Positions 35,781 through 47,209 of a stretch of DNA of 64,000 nucleotides are shown piece after piece. A program made the translations under genes and the position numbers. This stretch comes from Oasisia sp. SBJ-2009 (lineage: Eukaryota > Annelida > Polychaeta > Sabellida > Siboglinidae). The notes under the pieces were generated by a model that made no database searches, was not told the DNA's origin, and saw only the letters and a program-made list of their open reading frames with translations. The stretch's first letter is position 1. Each line of letters opens with the position of its first letter. The stretch covers positions 9,995,882 through 10,059,881 of the forward strand of contig OZ024856.1 in NCBI GenBank assembly GCA_964017155.1, written 5' to 3'.

Positions 35781-35853
35781 TATATACATATGTGTGTGTA
35801 TATATATATTTGTATACATATATATATATATATATATTTGTATGTATGTATAT

Positions 35854-35917
<64 letters not shown>
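35593..35917. repeat. (TA)n microsatellite
   Basis: TA with TGTGTG and TTTGTA interruptions just 3' of the LicD-like gene. A similar tract follows copy 2 at 60355-60483. Confidence 0.95.
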
Positions 35918-35922
<5 letters not shown>

Positions 35923-36347
35923 TACGCTTTATCTATAATTTATAAGATTAATAATCGCATGTGTACACGTGGGGCGGAATGGGAACATAAGCGAATGTAA
36001 CTTAAATATACATACATAGAATGTATACGGCACACAAGTATGCGGTTAAATGCGTATCCTTAACATAAAGATATTTTGCATTTCAATTCTAAACCACATT
36101 TCTAATAATAAACATAATAATAACGATAATAAAATTTATTATTTTGCATCAATATCCTGGGAAAATCCGAGCTTTGCGGTGCAACAAAAAAAAAAAAACG
36201 ATTGAATGTTTCCGTTAACATTTCATTAAATTAAATTAAATTCCATCAACATAAAAGTTGTCAACTTGTTAAATAAATGTAATGTAAGCAACATCATGTT
36301 CAAATATTTGTAGCGCTGACGTAACAGAAAGTGTTTGACCAAAATGT

Positions 36348-36980
36348 ATAACAAAACTGATTGGAACACAACTCTTCATTGTCCGTGGTACATTCATTTG
36401 AATGTTGGCGTGTTGACAATCTCAACACAGCGCCAGAGCCACTAGTAGTCTGCTTGGCAGTTACAACTCGTCGTCAGCTAGACGCAGCGATGCTATGCGG
36501 CCCGCATACAACGCCTAACTCCACGGGACTGGACCAGCGAAAACACAGTGCTGATGAGTTATGTGTCACAGCGCTCGAATTAGATCCGTCCTGGTCTAGT
36601 TGTATAGCGTTCTCCTGTGAATAAATGCTCCAAACAAATACGTTGGATCTTGCGTCAATATCGCATTACGCCTTCTTTTCATGTCAGTAGCGTCACTCCC
36701 ACTGGTAGCCGCACAGGTGAGTGTTACCAATAACGCCTTTTATTGTTAAAGCTCTGCGCGTCGTAGCTGAAATACGCGCGACACGACCACTTCACATCAA
36801 TTATATTTTGTAATGAACGCTTGGCCAAGTAATGTGTCCTCTGAGCGCCGCGTAGGAATGTCTAAGTGCTCCGTCTTTACCCTAGCGAACGACAGTAAGA
36901 CCATGTAGGTAACACCTATGGGTATGTTTGTCCATTCGTTATATGTCATCTATAATAATAAAGCGCACGCTAAAAAATTC
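36348..36980. other. No gene recognised
   Basis: A chance 87-residue frame (36361-36624) shows no motif. Nothing else seen. Confidence 0.5.
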
Positions 36981-36984
36981 TGCC

Positions 36985-39090
36985 TTTGGGCACGGGCGTC
37001 GATCGGTGGGGGACGGGGGGACACGTCCCCCCCCCCACTTTTCAGCCTGGGGGGACAGCATAGGAAATGTCCCCCACCACTTTTTCGGATAAAAAAACAA
37101 ATTTACAGGCATATAGCGAGACTGATCACTCCTCTCTCCTAAAACAAACCTCAAGTTTAGTAGTAAAATTAATTTACCAGTTCAGATATAAACTTCCAAC
37201 TACCCAGTGGAAAATCACTAGATGAATTGCTTGGTTGGGCGCTGCGCGGAGCTTGATCTTAGTCCAGTAAATATTCGTCATGTCGGCACGGGCGTCGATC
37301 GGTGGAGGACGGGGGGGGACGCGTCCCCCCACTTTTCAGCGTTGGGGGAAAGCATAGGAATTGTGCCCCCCCCCCACTTTTCATAAAAATTAAAATTGCG
37401 GGGCATGTAGTCTAACTCACCACTCCTCTCTCTTAAAAGCTGCTACATAGGACTAGTAGCTAGACAATAAACTCGCAATATGAAGTTCCGACCACCCCTT
37501 AGACAATCGACTAGATAAATTGCTTGGCTGGCCACAACGCGCAACTTGATCTTACTTGAGTAAATAATCATCATGCCGGTGTAGCGATTACATTTTTCCG
37601 GCGTTATAAAGGTTCCCATTGACGCTTCTGCGCAAGCGCACTAAATGTAAAATTATTAATGTGCAGCGAAAGGACAATACATATATGGTATACATACTAC
37701 GGATTGTTCGTTAGGATATACATAACCTCTCTACAAAGTTATTTGTCGCAAATTAACACGAGGCAAACAAGTTTTGAGAGATATTTTGATAGCAAGCGTA
37801 ACTCACGTGACTATGGTGCGCCATAATCGGTGACGGTGATTTAAACAAACGTAAGATGGTATTCTATTAACCGACATTTTAAGCAACTCTTCACAGTAAT
37901 CATCACAGGAGAATTAATGAACAGCCCGTGGCATTTATACCAAAATTGCTTTGTTGTTTCGCTGCACGTTGGTGATTTTACATTTATCGCGCATGCGCAG
38001 AAACGCCAATCGGAAAGTTTATAAGGATCGGAAAAATCTAAGCGCGACACCGAGCTGAGCTCTATCAGTTTGCATCCTTGTGTTGATGTTATTAGTAGGT
38101 TCTAGCCATCTAGCAAATTATAAATTATGAAATATTTGTGTTTCACTTTCACCCCTCGCCTGCTTGATGCTTATCGCCTACGACAGAAGCAGCGGATTCC
38201 TGCACTTTATGTAACTTATTCCCATTTGAGTGATGACAAATTTCTTTGCCAAAATGTAGGACTGGGAAATTCTACACAGCTTGGGCGTCGATCGGTGAGG
38301 GACGAGAGGAACACGTCCCCCACTTTTCAGCCTCAGGGGGACAGCATAGGAAATGTCCCCCCACTTTTTCAGTTGATAAAAACGAATGTACATGCATATA
38401 GCGAGACTGATCACTCCCCTCTCTTAAAAACGTTACATCGTTCTAGTAGTAAAATTAATATACGACTCATCACGGTAACCACCAAATGTAATAACATCAG
38501 TGTAGTTGATGGTCTTCACAGGCCTCTGTAGCAAACCATTTTGTCATACATTTAGAATCCAGTGCATACAGTCTCAATGCACATGGCCATCGATTGGTGG
38601 GGACATGTCCCCCTACTTTTCAGCCAGAGGGGGACAGCATAGGAAATGTTCCCCCACCTTTTCAGTTCAGAAAACAATGTATGGGCATATAGCGAGACTG
38701 ATGGCTCCACTCTCTTAAGAGCCCCTACATAGGCTTAGTAGTAAAATTACTCAACTCGGATATAAACTTCCGACTACCCAGTGGAAAATTACTACACAAA
38801 TTGCTTGGTTGGCCGCAACTTGATCGTAGTCCAGTAAATATTCATCATGGCGGGCTCTGTCATTTTGCACCCTTATGTTGATATATTAATAGGCACTAGC
38901 CATCAAACACATTATAGACTATTAATTTTGTTTGCCCTGTCATCCCTTGAATTGCAGCCTGGTCACCCTTGTGGATACTTATATCGCCTACGGCGGAACC
39001 AGCGGATTCCTGCACTTTTTGTAATTTGATCCCATTTGAGTGATGAAAAATTTCTTTGCAAATGATGGGATTGGGAAGTCCTACACAGGC
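36985..39090. repeat. Tandem repeat family with GC-rich GGGACA(C/T)GTCCCCC heads
   Basis: Four heads start at about 36985, 37285, 38280 and 38590. Each has GGCGTCGATCGGTGG, a run of G, CACGTCCCCC, CACTTTTCAGCC, GGGGGACAGCATAGGAAATG and then GCATATAGCGAGACTGAT. Three are followed by a middle part (ATATAAACTTCC...CCAGTGGAAAATCAC...GTAAATATTC). Two have an end part (38070-38275 and 38850-39090: CAGCGGATTCCTGCACTTT...CCCATTTGAGTGATGA). Unit length without insertion is about 500 bp. No transposase frame. Possibly a non-autonomous DNA element that spread in tandem. Confidence 0.8.
37576..38051. mobile_element. Nested MITE with ~100 bp inverted ends
   Basis: GGTGTAGCGATTACATTTTT at 37578 and the inverse of GGTGTCGCGCTTAGATTTTT ending at 38051 are TIRs. 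They continue through CGTTATAAA, ATTGACGCTTCTGCGCAAGCGC and ATGTGCAGCGAAA. It splits a unit of the tandem family: CATCATG at 37570 continues at about 38055, as the intact unit at 38843-38870 shows. A third related copy is at 56382-56550. Confidence 0.78.
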
Positions 39091-39363
39091 ACCCGTGTAA
39101 CCTCTGCATCTTGTCACCACGGACTTATATACACATAAGTCCTTGTTGTCACTCTGTGATTCAGGCAAGAAGTGATGGGTCCAAAGTCTACCCTCCAAAG
39201 TTTCAGTGATTGGGGTGAGCCACGGCCCCTTTTCAGATATAATGTAGCCAACATAACTATTTTAAATAGCATAACATGAAGGCCTTTGTTTATTTTAGAA
39301 TTAGCACCAGACCAACAATTAATTATGTTGTATATTTACTAAAACAGTTATATGTATTTCAGG

Positions 39364-39366
<3 letters not shown>

Positions 39367-39412
<46 letters not shown>
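39367..39412. repeat. (TA)n microsatellite
   Basis: About 23 TA dinucleotides. Confidence 0.95.
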
Positions 39413-39414
<2 letters not shown>

Positions 39415-39945
39415 GATATATATTATATACGTACGTACAAAATACATACATATATGTATATGTAAATTGGTCCCCCGTCCCCCCTCTTTTAAAACCGGAT
39501 CGACGCGTTCACGTTTGGTATGGGGAAATTCAGGTTCAGTTTGGGTATTCACATTTGTGAGATGGAGAAGGTGAGGGAATGAGGATGCAATTTAAAGCGG
39601 TTCACGCATTTGAGAAAGGATGACTAACAAATGGAATGTTTCACACAAAAAACATTACCGAACTCACGTTGTGAACAGCAACTGTCGGGATACCTGCATA
39701 CTAGTCTTGTTACATGCAATAATACCTGAGCGTGGGAAAGATACTTCACTTGTAACAAGAGCACGCGCTGTGGCGACTGGGCAATCGACGAAGTGAGACT
39801 GTAACCACTCGCGCGGTGCCACTGAACGACGGGCTCTAGTAACAAGATTTAACAAGATTTAACAAGATTGCCACCTAGAGAATCAACTCAAGATGGCAGG
39901 TGGACAAGGAAGCCCTTTGGCTTATCGAGAGTCCAACCTATCTAT

Positions 39946-42875
39946 CTAAATGTACCCCGCCCTTCTTAGGTACATGTCAATTTTATTTTTAAACATATTA
40001 ACACTACTAGCACCTACACAATCAGCCGATAATCTGTTCCATTCATTTACTGTTCTTTGTGAAAATGAAAATTTTCTAATATCTAATCTACACTGCTTCT
40101 TTGCTAATGTAACTCCATGTCCTCTAGTCCTTCTCTCTTCCTTAACTGAGAAAAAAATATTTCTGTCAATATTTTCATACCCATTCAATATTTTAAAAAC
40201 TTCTATCTGATCTCCTCGCAGTCTCCTGGTTTCTAGTGTTGTTAATCCACATTCTTTTAGACGCATTTCATAACTAATATTCCTGAGTTTTTGTATCATT
40301 TTGGTTGCTCTTCTTTGTACTCTTTCTAGCATATCAATATCCTTCTTGCGATAAGGCCTCCATGCCTGTATGCAATATTCTAAATGAGGCCTAACTATTG
40401 TTTTGTACAGTGGTATTATTAGTTCTTTTTCCTTGTACACTATATTTCGCCTAATTAATCCAAGAATTTGGTTTCCCTTCGCTGCTGCAATTGCACACTG
40501 TTCTGATACCTTCATATCAGCACTAATAGTTAACCCTAAGTCCTTTTCCTTTATGGTAGTATTTAGTACAGTATCACCCATTGTATATTGTGCATCTTCA
40601 TTCCCATGTCCTGTGTGGAGGCACTTACACTTCCCATAATTAAACAGCATTTGCCACTTCTCAGACCATTCGGTCAACTTATTTAGATCATCTTGTAATT
40701 GCTGTCTATCTGCATGACTTTTTATTTTTCTGAACACTTTTGTATCATCCGCAAACTTCAACACCTTGCTTGTTATATCATCATCCAAATCATTGATATA
40801 TATTAAGAACAAAATAGGTCCCAATACTGATCCCTGCGGTACTCCACTCAAAACCGATTTCCAGTTTGAAACCTCCCCATCAACTACTACTCTTTGTCTT
40901 CTATCAATAAGCCATTTTTCTATCCAGTTAATCATAACATTGCCTATGCCATGGGCCTTCAGTTTAAGTAGTAATCTTTGATGTGGCACTTTGTCAAAAG
41001 CTTTTTTAAAATCTAAGTATATTATATCTACTGGTGATCCCTCATCTACCCACTTTGTGACATCTTCCAAAAAACATAAGATATTTGTTAAGCATGACCT
41101 CGCTTTTAGAAACCCATGTTGAGATGGGTTAATCAAGTTATTTTTAACAAGAAAATCAACCAAGTGATCTTTAATTAGTCTTTCTAATAGTTTACAAATC
41201 ACCGATGTTAAACTCACTGGTCTATAGTTCTCTGACTTGCTTCTTGATCCTTTTTTAAATAATGGTATGATGTTTGCTTCTTTCCATTCTAACGGAACTA
41301 CTCCTTCCTCTAATGCCAAATTGAACACTGTTGCAAGTGGTATGCTAATTTGTTCTACAATTTCCAGTAGTAATTTGGGAGGAATGCCATCCACTCCAGG
41401 TGACTTATTATCCTTCATATCCCTTATTTTCTTAGCTACCATTTTTGGTGTTACAATTAGTTGTCCTAAATAGTCTGACTCTCTCCCTTCGAATTTAGTC
41501 TCTGGTACTGGTAATGCACTAATATCTTCCCTGGTAAATACCGAACTAAAGTATTCATTTAGGTTTTCTGCCATTAAGAATCCCTCTGTTATTATGTTTC
41601 CATCACTATCTTCTAGAGGTCCGACCTTATCCTGAACTTTCTGTTTACTTCGAACATACGCATAAAAACTCTTGCTGTCATGTTTTATATTAAAAGCTAT
41701 TTTTTGTTCATAGCTTCTCTTTGAATTTCTAATTTCAGCTGTAGCTTGGTTAAGTGCTTCTTTATAAATGGCATAGTCTTCTACACTTCCATTATGTCTA
41801 TATGTCTTCCACATCATTTGCTTGTATTTGATTTTTTTAATGGCTTCTTTTGATAAGTGTTTCTTTTTTGTCCGTTTCCCCTGTTTTTTCAAGGGGACAA
41901 ATTTTTCGACAATGCAGTCAATTTCACTCTTTAAGATATTCCAACATTCTGTTGCTGTCTTATTCTCCAGTGTGTTATTCCAGTCTATCTTTGCTAAATA
42001 TTTCCTCATGTCCTTATATCTTCCTTTGTGAAAATTTTTCCTGTACCGTATTTTTTTATTCTGTTCTCCTTTTACTTTGATGATAAAATGTATCTGGTTG
42101 TGATCACTACATCCCAGTGGCTCACATATCCTGACATTATCAATAAATTCCTTCTGTGAGCTCAACACTATGTCCAACACGTTCTCACCCCTTGTTGGTT
42201 CTAACACATGTTGAATAAGGAAACTGTCTTGTACTAAATTTAAAAACTTTTGATCTTCACTCCCAGTACTCTGTAGAGATTTCCACTGTATATGCCCATG
42301 GTTAAAATCCCCCATAATTATACAGTCCCGTTTACTGACTTCCTTTATAGCGTTTTGTATTTTCTCATTCTCTTCTGTGTTTATGTTTGGACTTCGATAA
42401 ACTAACCCAACAGTTAACGTTGAGTTTCCTGAAACTATGTTACACCAGACAGCTTCTTCACATTCTGCTTCTTTTTCTAATTTTATTTCGTAAGCCTGGA
42501 TGGATTCTTTAATATATAAAATAACGCCACCTCCCCTTCTCCCTATTCTATCTTTCCTAAACATGACATATCCTGTCATTCCTAATTCAGCATCTGATAT
42601 GTCGGGGGTGGCCCAAGATTCAGTTATACCTATTATGTGAGGGTCAGTATCTTCTACCATAATGTTTAGTTCATTTCTTTTGTTTACTATGCTCCTTGCA
42701 TTTAAACAAACACATTTATAACCAAATGTGGTAGAGTTTTCCAGACTGTTCTTTGCCGTTTTCTTTGTGCTGTCCTTATCTGTGCCTCCAGTATTTGGCT
42801 TCTCTGTGAATCCCCCCTGCGAATCTAGTTTAAATAACTGCAACCTGTTCCACTGTTCATAGATCGAAGCAAGTT
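39946..42875 (-). CDS. CR1 ORF2: APE endonuclease and reverse transcriptase
   Basis: Open from after a TGA (42876-42878) to TAA at 39946. No ATG occurs early in the frame; counting from TTG at 42843 there are 965 codons. Endonuclease motifs: CLNARSIVNK (46-55), ITESW (73-77), GDFNHGH (178-184) and SDHN (246-249). RT motifs: NYRPVSLTS (539-547), LDFKKAF (610-616), GVPQGSVLGP (667-676) and FADDTKVF (697-704), all intact. The C-terminal RRATKMI and EWNRLS segments are CR1-like. It nicks target DNA and primes reverse transcription on it in the nucleus. The missing ATG and the 51 nt overlap with ORF1 imply frameshift or reinitiation. Confidence 0.93.
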
Positions 42876-43973
42876 CTCAGAGAAAACTGCAGCGCCCTTT
42901 CCGCTTAGATGGAGGCCATCTCTCGTATACATATCTTCTTTCCCAACAAAGTATCCCCACAAATCTACAAATCCAACTCCTTCTTCTTCACACATCTGCT
43001 CTACTAGAACGTTGATTGCCATCCTCTTGCAGTTTCTATAAGCTACACCCCTTCCTCCCATCACTGGCAAAATTCCTGAGAGAATAATCTGCTCAACTCT
43101 TGTCTTCTTCAGTTTCCCTACCAACTGTCTGTATCTTTTCACTATTCTAGTTGTCCCCTCCCTGTCTGCATTGTTCGTCCCTACATGTACTAATATAGAT
43201 CCTCCCTGGCCATGCCCCAATGTATTCTCTACCCTTTCTGTCACATGCTCTATCCGAGCGCCCGGAAGACAAACAACAACATCTTCGCCTTTGTTTAAAG
43301 TCTTGTCTGTCTTTCTCAAAATTGAGTCGCCCATAAACACCCTTTCTGTTCTCGATGCCCCCTCAATCACTGCCTCAGAGTAGCTCCTCCGTGTTGCATC
43401 TCCCTGGTCGTTGACTTTTCTTCCTCCCGCCTTCTCTGTTGTTCCTTTTTTCCCTGCCTCTTTTCGTCCTGTCATCATCCCTGTTATTGACTTCCCTTTC
43501 GGCACATTTACTCTCACTTCCTTTCTTCCATTCATCTTTCCTCCGGTCACATGAACTTCTCTCCTCTCCTGTCCCATTGCTCCCCCCTCATCTACTGTCA
43601 CTTTCTCCCCTGTCACCTTCCTGCATGCCATGCTTTCTCTTGTTCTTTCTCCATTTGTTTTCCTTGCACTTACCCTCCCTCCTCTCAATCTCCTGTCCTC
43701 ATCCTTCTTGTCACTGCATTGCTCATTCCGACCTCTTCCATCCGTCTCTTTGGTTATTTTTATATCCAGCCCCTTCACAATATCGGTTAGCCTAGCTAAC
43801 TCTACTGTAAGACATTCCACTTTACAACATCCTGTGCACTGGAAAGTAAAGTCTTCCTCCATTGTTTCTGCCCATGACTTTGTGCATCCGGATAGAGCAA
43901 AATCGACAAAGCTGTGACAATAGTCACATACTAAGTGCCTCCTTGCCTTCACTTGCCGCTTGCAAGGGGCCAT
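42825..43973 (-). CDS. CR1 ORF1: zinc-binding N-terminus plus SGNH esterase domain
   Basis: 382 codons, ATG at 43973, TAG at 42825. Cysteines at residues 16, 19, 30, 46, 49, 50 and 54 form a PHD/zinc-like cluster. A basic, repetitive middle (residues 80-200) probably binds nucleic acid. The C-terminal half is an SGNH/GDSL hydrolase: FMGDS (Ser217), VGTNN (265-268), and DGLHLS with Asp352 and His355, so the catalytic triad looks complete. CR1 ORF1 esterase domains are established in this LINE clade and are thought to aid RNP or membrane association. The last sense codons are TAT TTA AAC, followed by TAG, a canonical -1 slippery site. ORF2 overlaps in the -1 frame. Confidence 0.9.
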   Translation of the reverse strand: MAPCKRQVKARRHLVCDYCHSFVDFALSGCTKSWAETMEEDFTFQCTGCCKVECLTVELARLTDIVKGLDIKITKETDGRGRNEQCSDKKDEDRRLRGGRVSARKTNGERTRESMACRKVTGEKVTVDEGGAMGQERREVHVTGGKMNGRKEVRVNVPKGKSITGMMTGRKEAGKKGTTEKAGGRKVNDQGDATRRSYSEAVIEGASRTERVFMGDSILRKTDKTLNKGEDVVVCLPGARIEHVTERVENTLGHGQGGSILVHVGTNNADREGTTRIVKRYRQLVGKLKKTRVEQIILSGILPVMGGRGVAYRNCKRMAINVLVEQMCEEEGVGFVDLWGYFVGKEDMYTRDGLHLSGKGAAVFSENLLRSMNSGTGCSYLN

Positions 43974-44222
43974 ATTATGATTACACAGGAACTCAAAATT
44001 TACTCAGTCTGTATACCAATTAGTCTTTAGAAAGACTGTTTTATGTGGACAGTAACTGCAGCTCACTTTATGTTATACACAACTGACAAATTTAGTCTTT
44101 ACTGGTGCCGTTCCCTAGCGGACACGTTGGACACTACCTACATAAACAAACTAAGGTTTCTACTAAAAAGCTTGCTTATTTTTTAATAACAATGCTACCT
44201 GATCAAAGTATTATCTTACTTA

Positions 44223-44638
44223 TGTAGCTGTTATGTTTGCTACTTTATATGTTACATATTCTATCAAATAATCAGATTTGCTAAATCTTGTAAACAACCT
44301 TGTCGAAGGCTAGATTACCCTATTGTCACCCACTATGCTAATCTGCTCAAAAAATACTTTTAACTAACAAACTTATTACGAAAACTTTATGAATAATCTT
44401 CACATAAGAATAATACTGTAGCTGTTATGCTGAATACTATATCTGATAAATATTCTATCAAATAATAAGTTTTGCCAAATCTTGTTTACAAACTTGTCGA
44501 AGGCTAAATTACCCTATTATCACCCACTATACTATAATCTGCTCAAAAATACTGTTAACTGACAAACCTTTAACCAAACTATTACCCAATATATGTCTAG
44601 TACTGCTTTATGAATAATCTTCACATAAGAATAATACT
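44223..44638 (-). repeat. Two tandem units of ~190-220 bp, possible LINE 5' UTR monomers
   Basis: Unit 1 (44223-44416) and unit 2 (44417-44638) share TGTAGCTGTTATG, TATTCTATCAAATAAT, CTTGTCGAAGGCTA, TACCCTATT(G/A)TCACCCACTAT and TTATGAATAATCTTCACATA. They lie 250 bp upstream of ORF1. Assignment to the LINE is inferred from position. Confidence 0.6.
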
Positions 44639-44639
44639 T

Positions 44640-46440
44640 ATCAGTCACTATTTCCTCTTGTTTTTCAACTTTTATGCACCACCAATTTCAAACATCTGCT
44701 CCCGCCAATGTTCCCGCCAAATTTTAGTACGAACCCATACAACTCCAGAACAAAACCAGTGCTACGGTACCCTGAACCTAAGTGTGTCCCTCAACGTGTG
44801 TGCTTTCAGCATTGCTTTTTCTATTAAGAGGTGTGTGTGTGTGTGTGATGTGCGCCCAGTCGTTCGCAAGCGAATGACACAAAGAACCGCCAATGGACAT
44901 TGATAGATGGCGTTCACACCAGGCGCCGCAATCATCTCTGTGGTGCATTTGCGCTGCCTTACAAAGACACTAGTAAGTTTCACGAAAAAACAGTTACAAA
45001 GTTACTATGCTATATTCCTGATGAAAGACACACGCAGCGTGAGGTAAACGAATTTGACCTAGCTGACATAGTACTGTCATCTCCGTCTTACAAATATGAA
45101 AAGTCGCGACTTAGAAATGTATTATTAATGTTATGACGATAAAAATTAAAGCCAACATCAGGTCCCACGTCAGTTAACAAACATGCCCTGCCAAATGTTA
45201 ATAACAGACAGCTTGCGGTGCTCTTCTTCCCGTCTGATTACTTAATCATTTACTGTCGAGACTAGCCGTCGTCATCTGTCACTAATGTCCTCTGTCTATT
45301 CCTTGTATTTTCTCATTCATTTCTAACTTCTTCTTTTTTCCGGACCCAGATCTTCGCTGTCAGTGTCTTTACGAATATGCGCGAACGAGCAACACTCAAG
45401 TGACAACGAAACTGGTGTGTTTTAGGAGAACGTCTTAGGTTGAAGCACCCTGTTGAAAAGAAGTACGCAAGACCGTCTGCAAAACAGCCATATGAAAATT
45501 AAAAACAAAAAATATTGAACGTCGGAACTTGCCGATATGTAGGGGAAGGACAAGTCACGCCAAAGCTTCCGGCGGAAACCCTTGAACTTCTCCAAAACCC
45601 TACAGCTGCATCTCTGTCCTCCTGAGGCTCACCAAAGAAGTGCAATTATATCTTCTCCCACTGCCGAAAAGTAGGGTGTGGAAGGAAGCTCTCTTGTTGC
45701 AAACGTGCACCCAGCTCTAAAGGTCCTTTAATACAAAATTGCCGTTTGCAATCTTTAATTTTTAAAAGCTCCTTTTGAAGTATACGCAGCTGTGTTTATT
45801 TTTTTACCTCGAATCGCAAAGACAAACTTCTAGTGTTTTGTTGTAACAACATGAACTATTTTATAAGGTCTGTATATTACGTAAACTAACATAAGACAGT
45901 TTGTTCAGGTAACTTATTTGTTATAATTAATAAGCATGCACTTATGATTTATAAGTAGCACTTTAGTCGCTCTTGTTGGCCTCGAGCAAATTTGCCTGTT
46001 ACTGATGCTAAGGAAATATTACGTGTTGCCACAGGCAGTGGGTGGAGCAGACATGGGCGCCTACTGTACGCCACTGGTGAGACACGTCTAAACACGACGA
46101 TGCCGTGGAAGGCGACTATTTGTCTAAGGTGTTAACATGGAGACGCCAGCAACGCAGGGAATATGTGGGCGTTGTTGCAGCAAAATATGCCAGGGGTGTA
46201 ACCTAATTATATTGGTGGGGCGTATCCCCACCGCAGGTTTGTGTTTAGGTTGACAAGACAAATACCCTCCTTTTTAATACCATGCCGAAGCTGCGTCGTA
46301 ACTGCCTACTGGAGATTCAAAAGCATTCTTTTTATTTTAAACATAATAGTGATTGCTGCATATAATATATCATCTTAGTTCTACATCTACGGCGAACCTA
46401 GAAATTGTCGCTAAGTCATCATTTAGCACTAGCGTCTGAA
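44640..46440. other. No gene recognised
   Basis: Chance frames of under 100 codons (44610, 44900) without motifs. A GTGTGTGTGTGT run at 44831-44846. Confidence 0.5.
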
Positions 46441-46480
46441 TTATATTAATATTCGGTGGGGCCTGAGTCGACGCTTCAGC

Positions 46481-46481
<1 letters not shown>

Positions 46482-46557
<76 letters not shown>

Positions 46558-46564
46558 CTCTCTC
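46482..46564. repeat. (CT)n microsatellite
   Basis: About 40 CT dinucleotides, one TT break near 46540. Confidence 0.95.
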
Positions 46565-46571
46565 ATAACAC

Positions 46572-46748
46572 ATGCCCCTGCCCCCGCCCCCGCCCCCGCC
46601 CCCGCCCCCGCCCCCGCCCCCGCCCCCGCCCCCGCCCCGGCCCCCGCCCCCGCCCCCGCCCCCGCCCCCGCCCCCGCCCCCGTCCCCGCCCCCGCCCCCG
46701 CCCCCGCCCCCGCCCCCGCCACCGCCACCGCCACCGCCCCCGCCCCCG
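46572..46748. repeat. (CCCCCG)n hexanucleotide array
   Basis: About 29 hexamers with single variants (CCCCGG, CCCCGT) and a (CCACCG) patch near 46719-46735. The minus strand is (GGGGGC)n and could form G-quadruplexes. Pro/Arg and Gly/Arg frames are artefacts. Confidence 0.95.
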
Positions 46749-47129
46749 GCTGTTTTGGCTTGCGCAACACGCGGCTGTTTCGGCTTGCGCAACACGCGGC
46801 TGTTTCGGCTTGCGCAACACGCGGCTGTTTCGGCTTGCGCAACACGCGGCTGTTTCGGCTTGCGCAACACGCGGCTGTTTCGGCTTGCGCAACACGCGAA
46901 TGTTTCGGCTTGCGCAACACGCGGCTGTTTCGGCTTGCGCAACACGCGGCTGTTTCGGCTTGCGCAACACGCGGCTGTTTCGGCTTGCGCAACACGCGGC
47001 TGTTTCGGCCTGCGCAACACGCGGCTGTTTCGGCTTGCGCAACACGCGACTGTTTCGGCTTGCGCAACACGCGGCTGTTTTGGCTTGCGCAACACGCGGC
47101 TATTTCGGCTTGCGCAACACGCGGCTGTA
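46748..47129. repeat. 25 bp minisatellite GGCTGTTTCGGCTTGCGCAACACGC
   Basis: About 15 head-to-tail copies of exactly 25 bp (the heading gives its content as GGCTGTTTCGGCTTGCGCAA plus CACGC). Variants are few: TTTTGG, GGCCTG, CGAATG and CGACTG. Since 25 is not a multiple of three, all three frames cycle every 75 bp, which explains overlapping open frames on both strands. Confidence 0.95.
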
Positions 47130-47209
47130 CATATGCGGTGGTTGTTATGAGCAAATCGTCAAAAATAGTTTAGTTCGTAAGCCCCTCTTCTTAATGGCAT
47201 GTTCGGATT

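Larger units (their letters stand above)
32531..36347 (+). repeat. Segmental duplication, copy 1
   Basis: Matches 56567-60887 in direct orientation at an offset of about 24.03 kb. The offset rises to 24.78 kb because copy 2 has an expanded ATT-type microsatellite and a TA insertion. Shared landmarks are CCGTCGGGTG(A/G)CGACC, three GACGGTTAGCATTAC units (32628-32675), an antisense CR1 3' relic, a tRNA-like head and the LicD-like gene. Copy 1 is flanked by unrelated sequence. Confidence 0.93.
39838..44640 (-). mobile_element. Near-full-length CR1-type LINE
   Basis: Minus-strand element with ORF1 (43973-42825), ORF2 to 39946, a short 3' UTR and a tail of AATCTTGTTA repeats (39841-39870 on plus as AACAAGATTT units). 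Short 3' repeats in place of poly(A) are typical of CR1. Upstream, two units of about 200 bp (44223-44638) may be its 5' UTR. The 5' limit is not certain. Both ORFs lack stops or frameshifts, so this copy could be retrotransposition-competent. Confidence 0.88.

Noticed and set aside
36361..36624. 87-codon plus frame after the duplicated block
   Set aside because: No domain, splice context or conservation that I can see.
41237..42080. Plus-strand frames opposite CR1 ORF2
   Set aside because: Antisense shadows of an intact RT/endonuclease gene.
43439..43917. Plus-strand hydrophobic frames opposite CR1 ORF1
   Set aside because: Antisense shadows of the LINE ORF1; no independent evidence.
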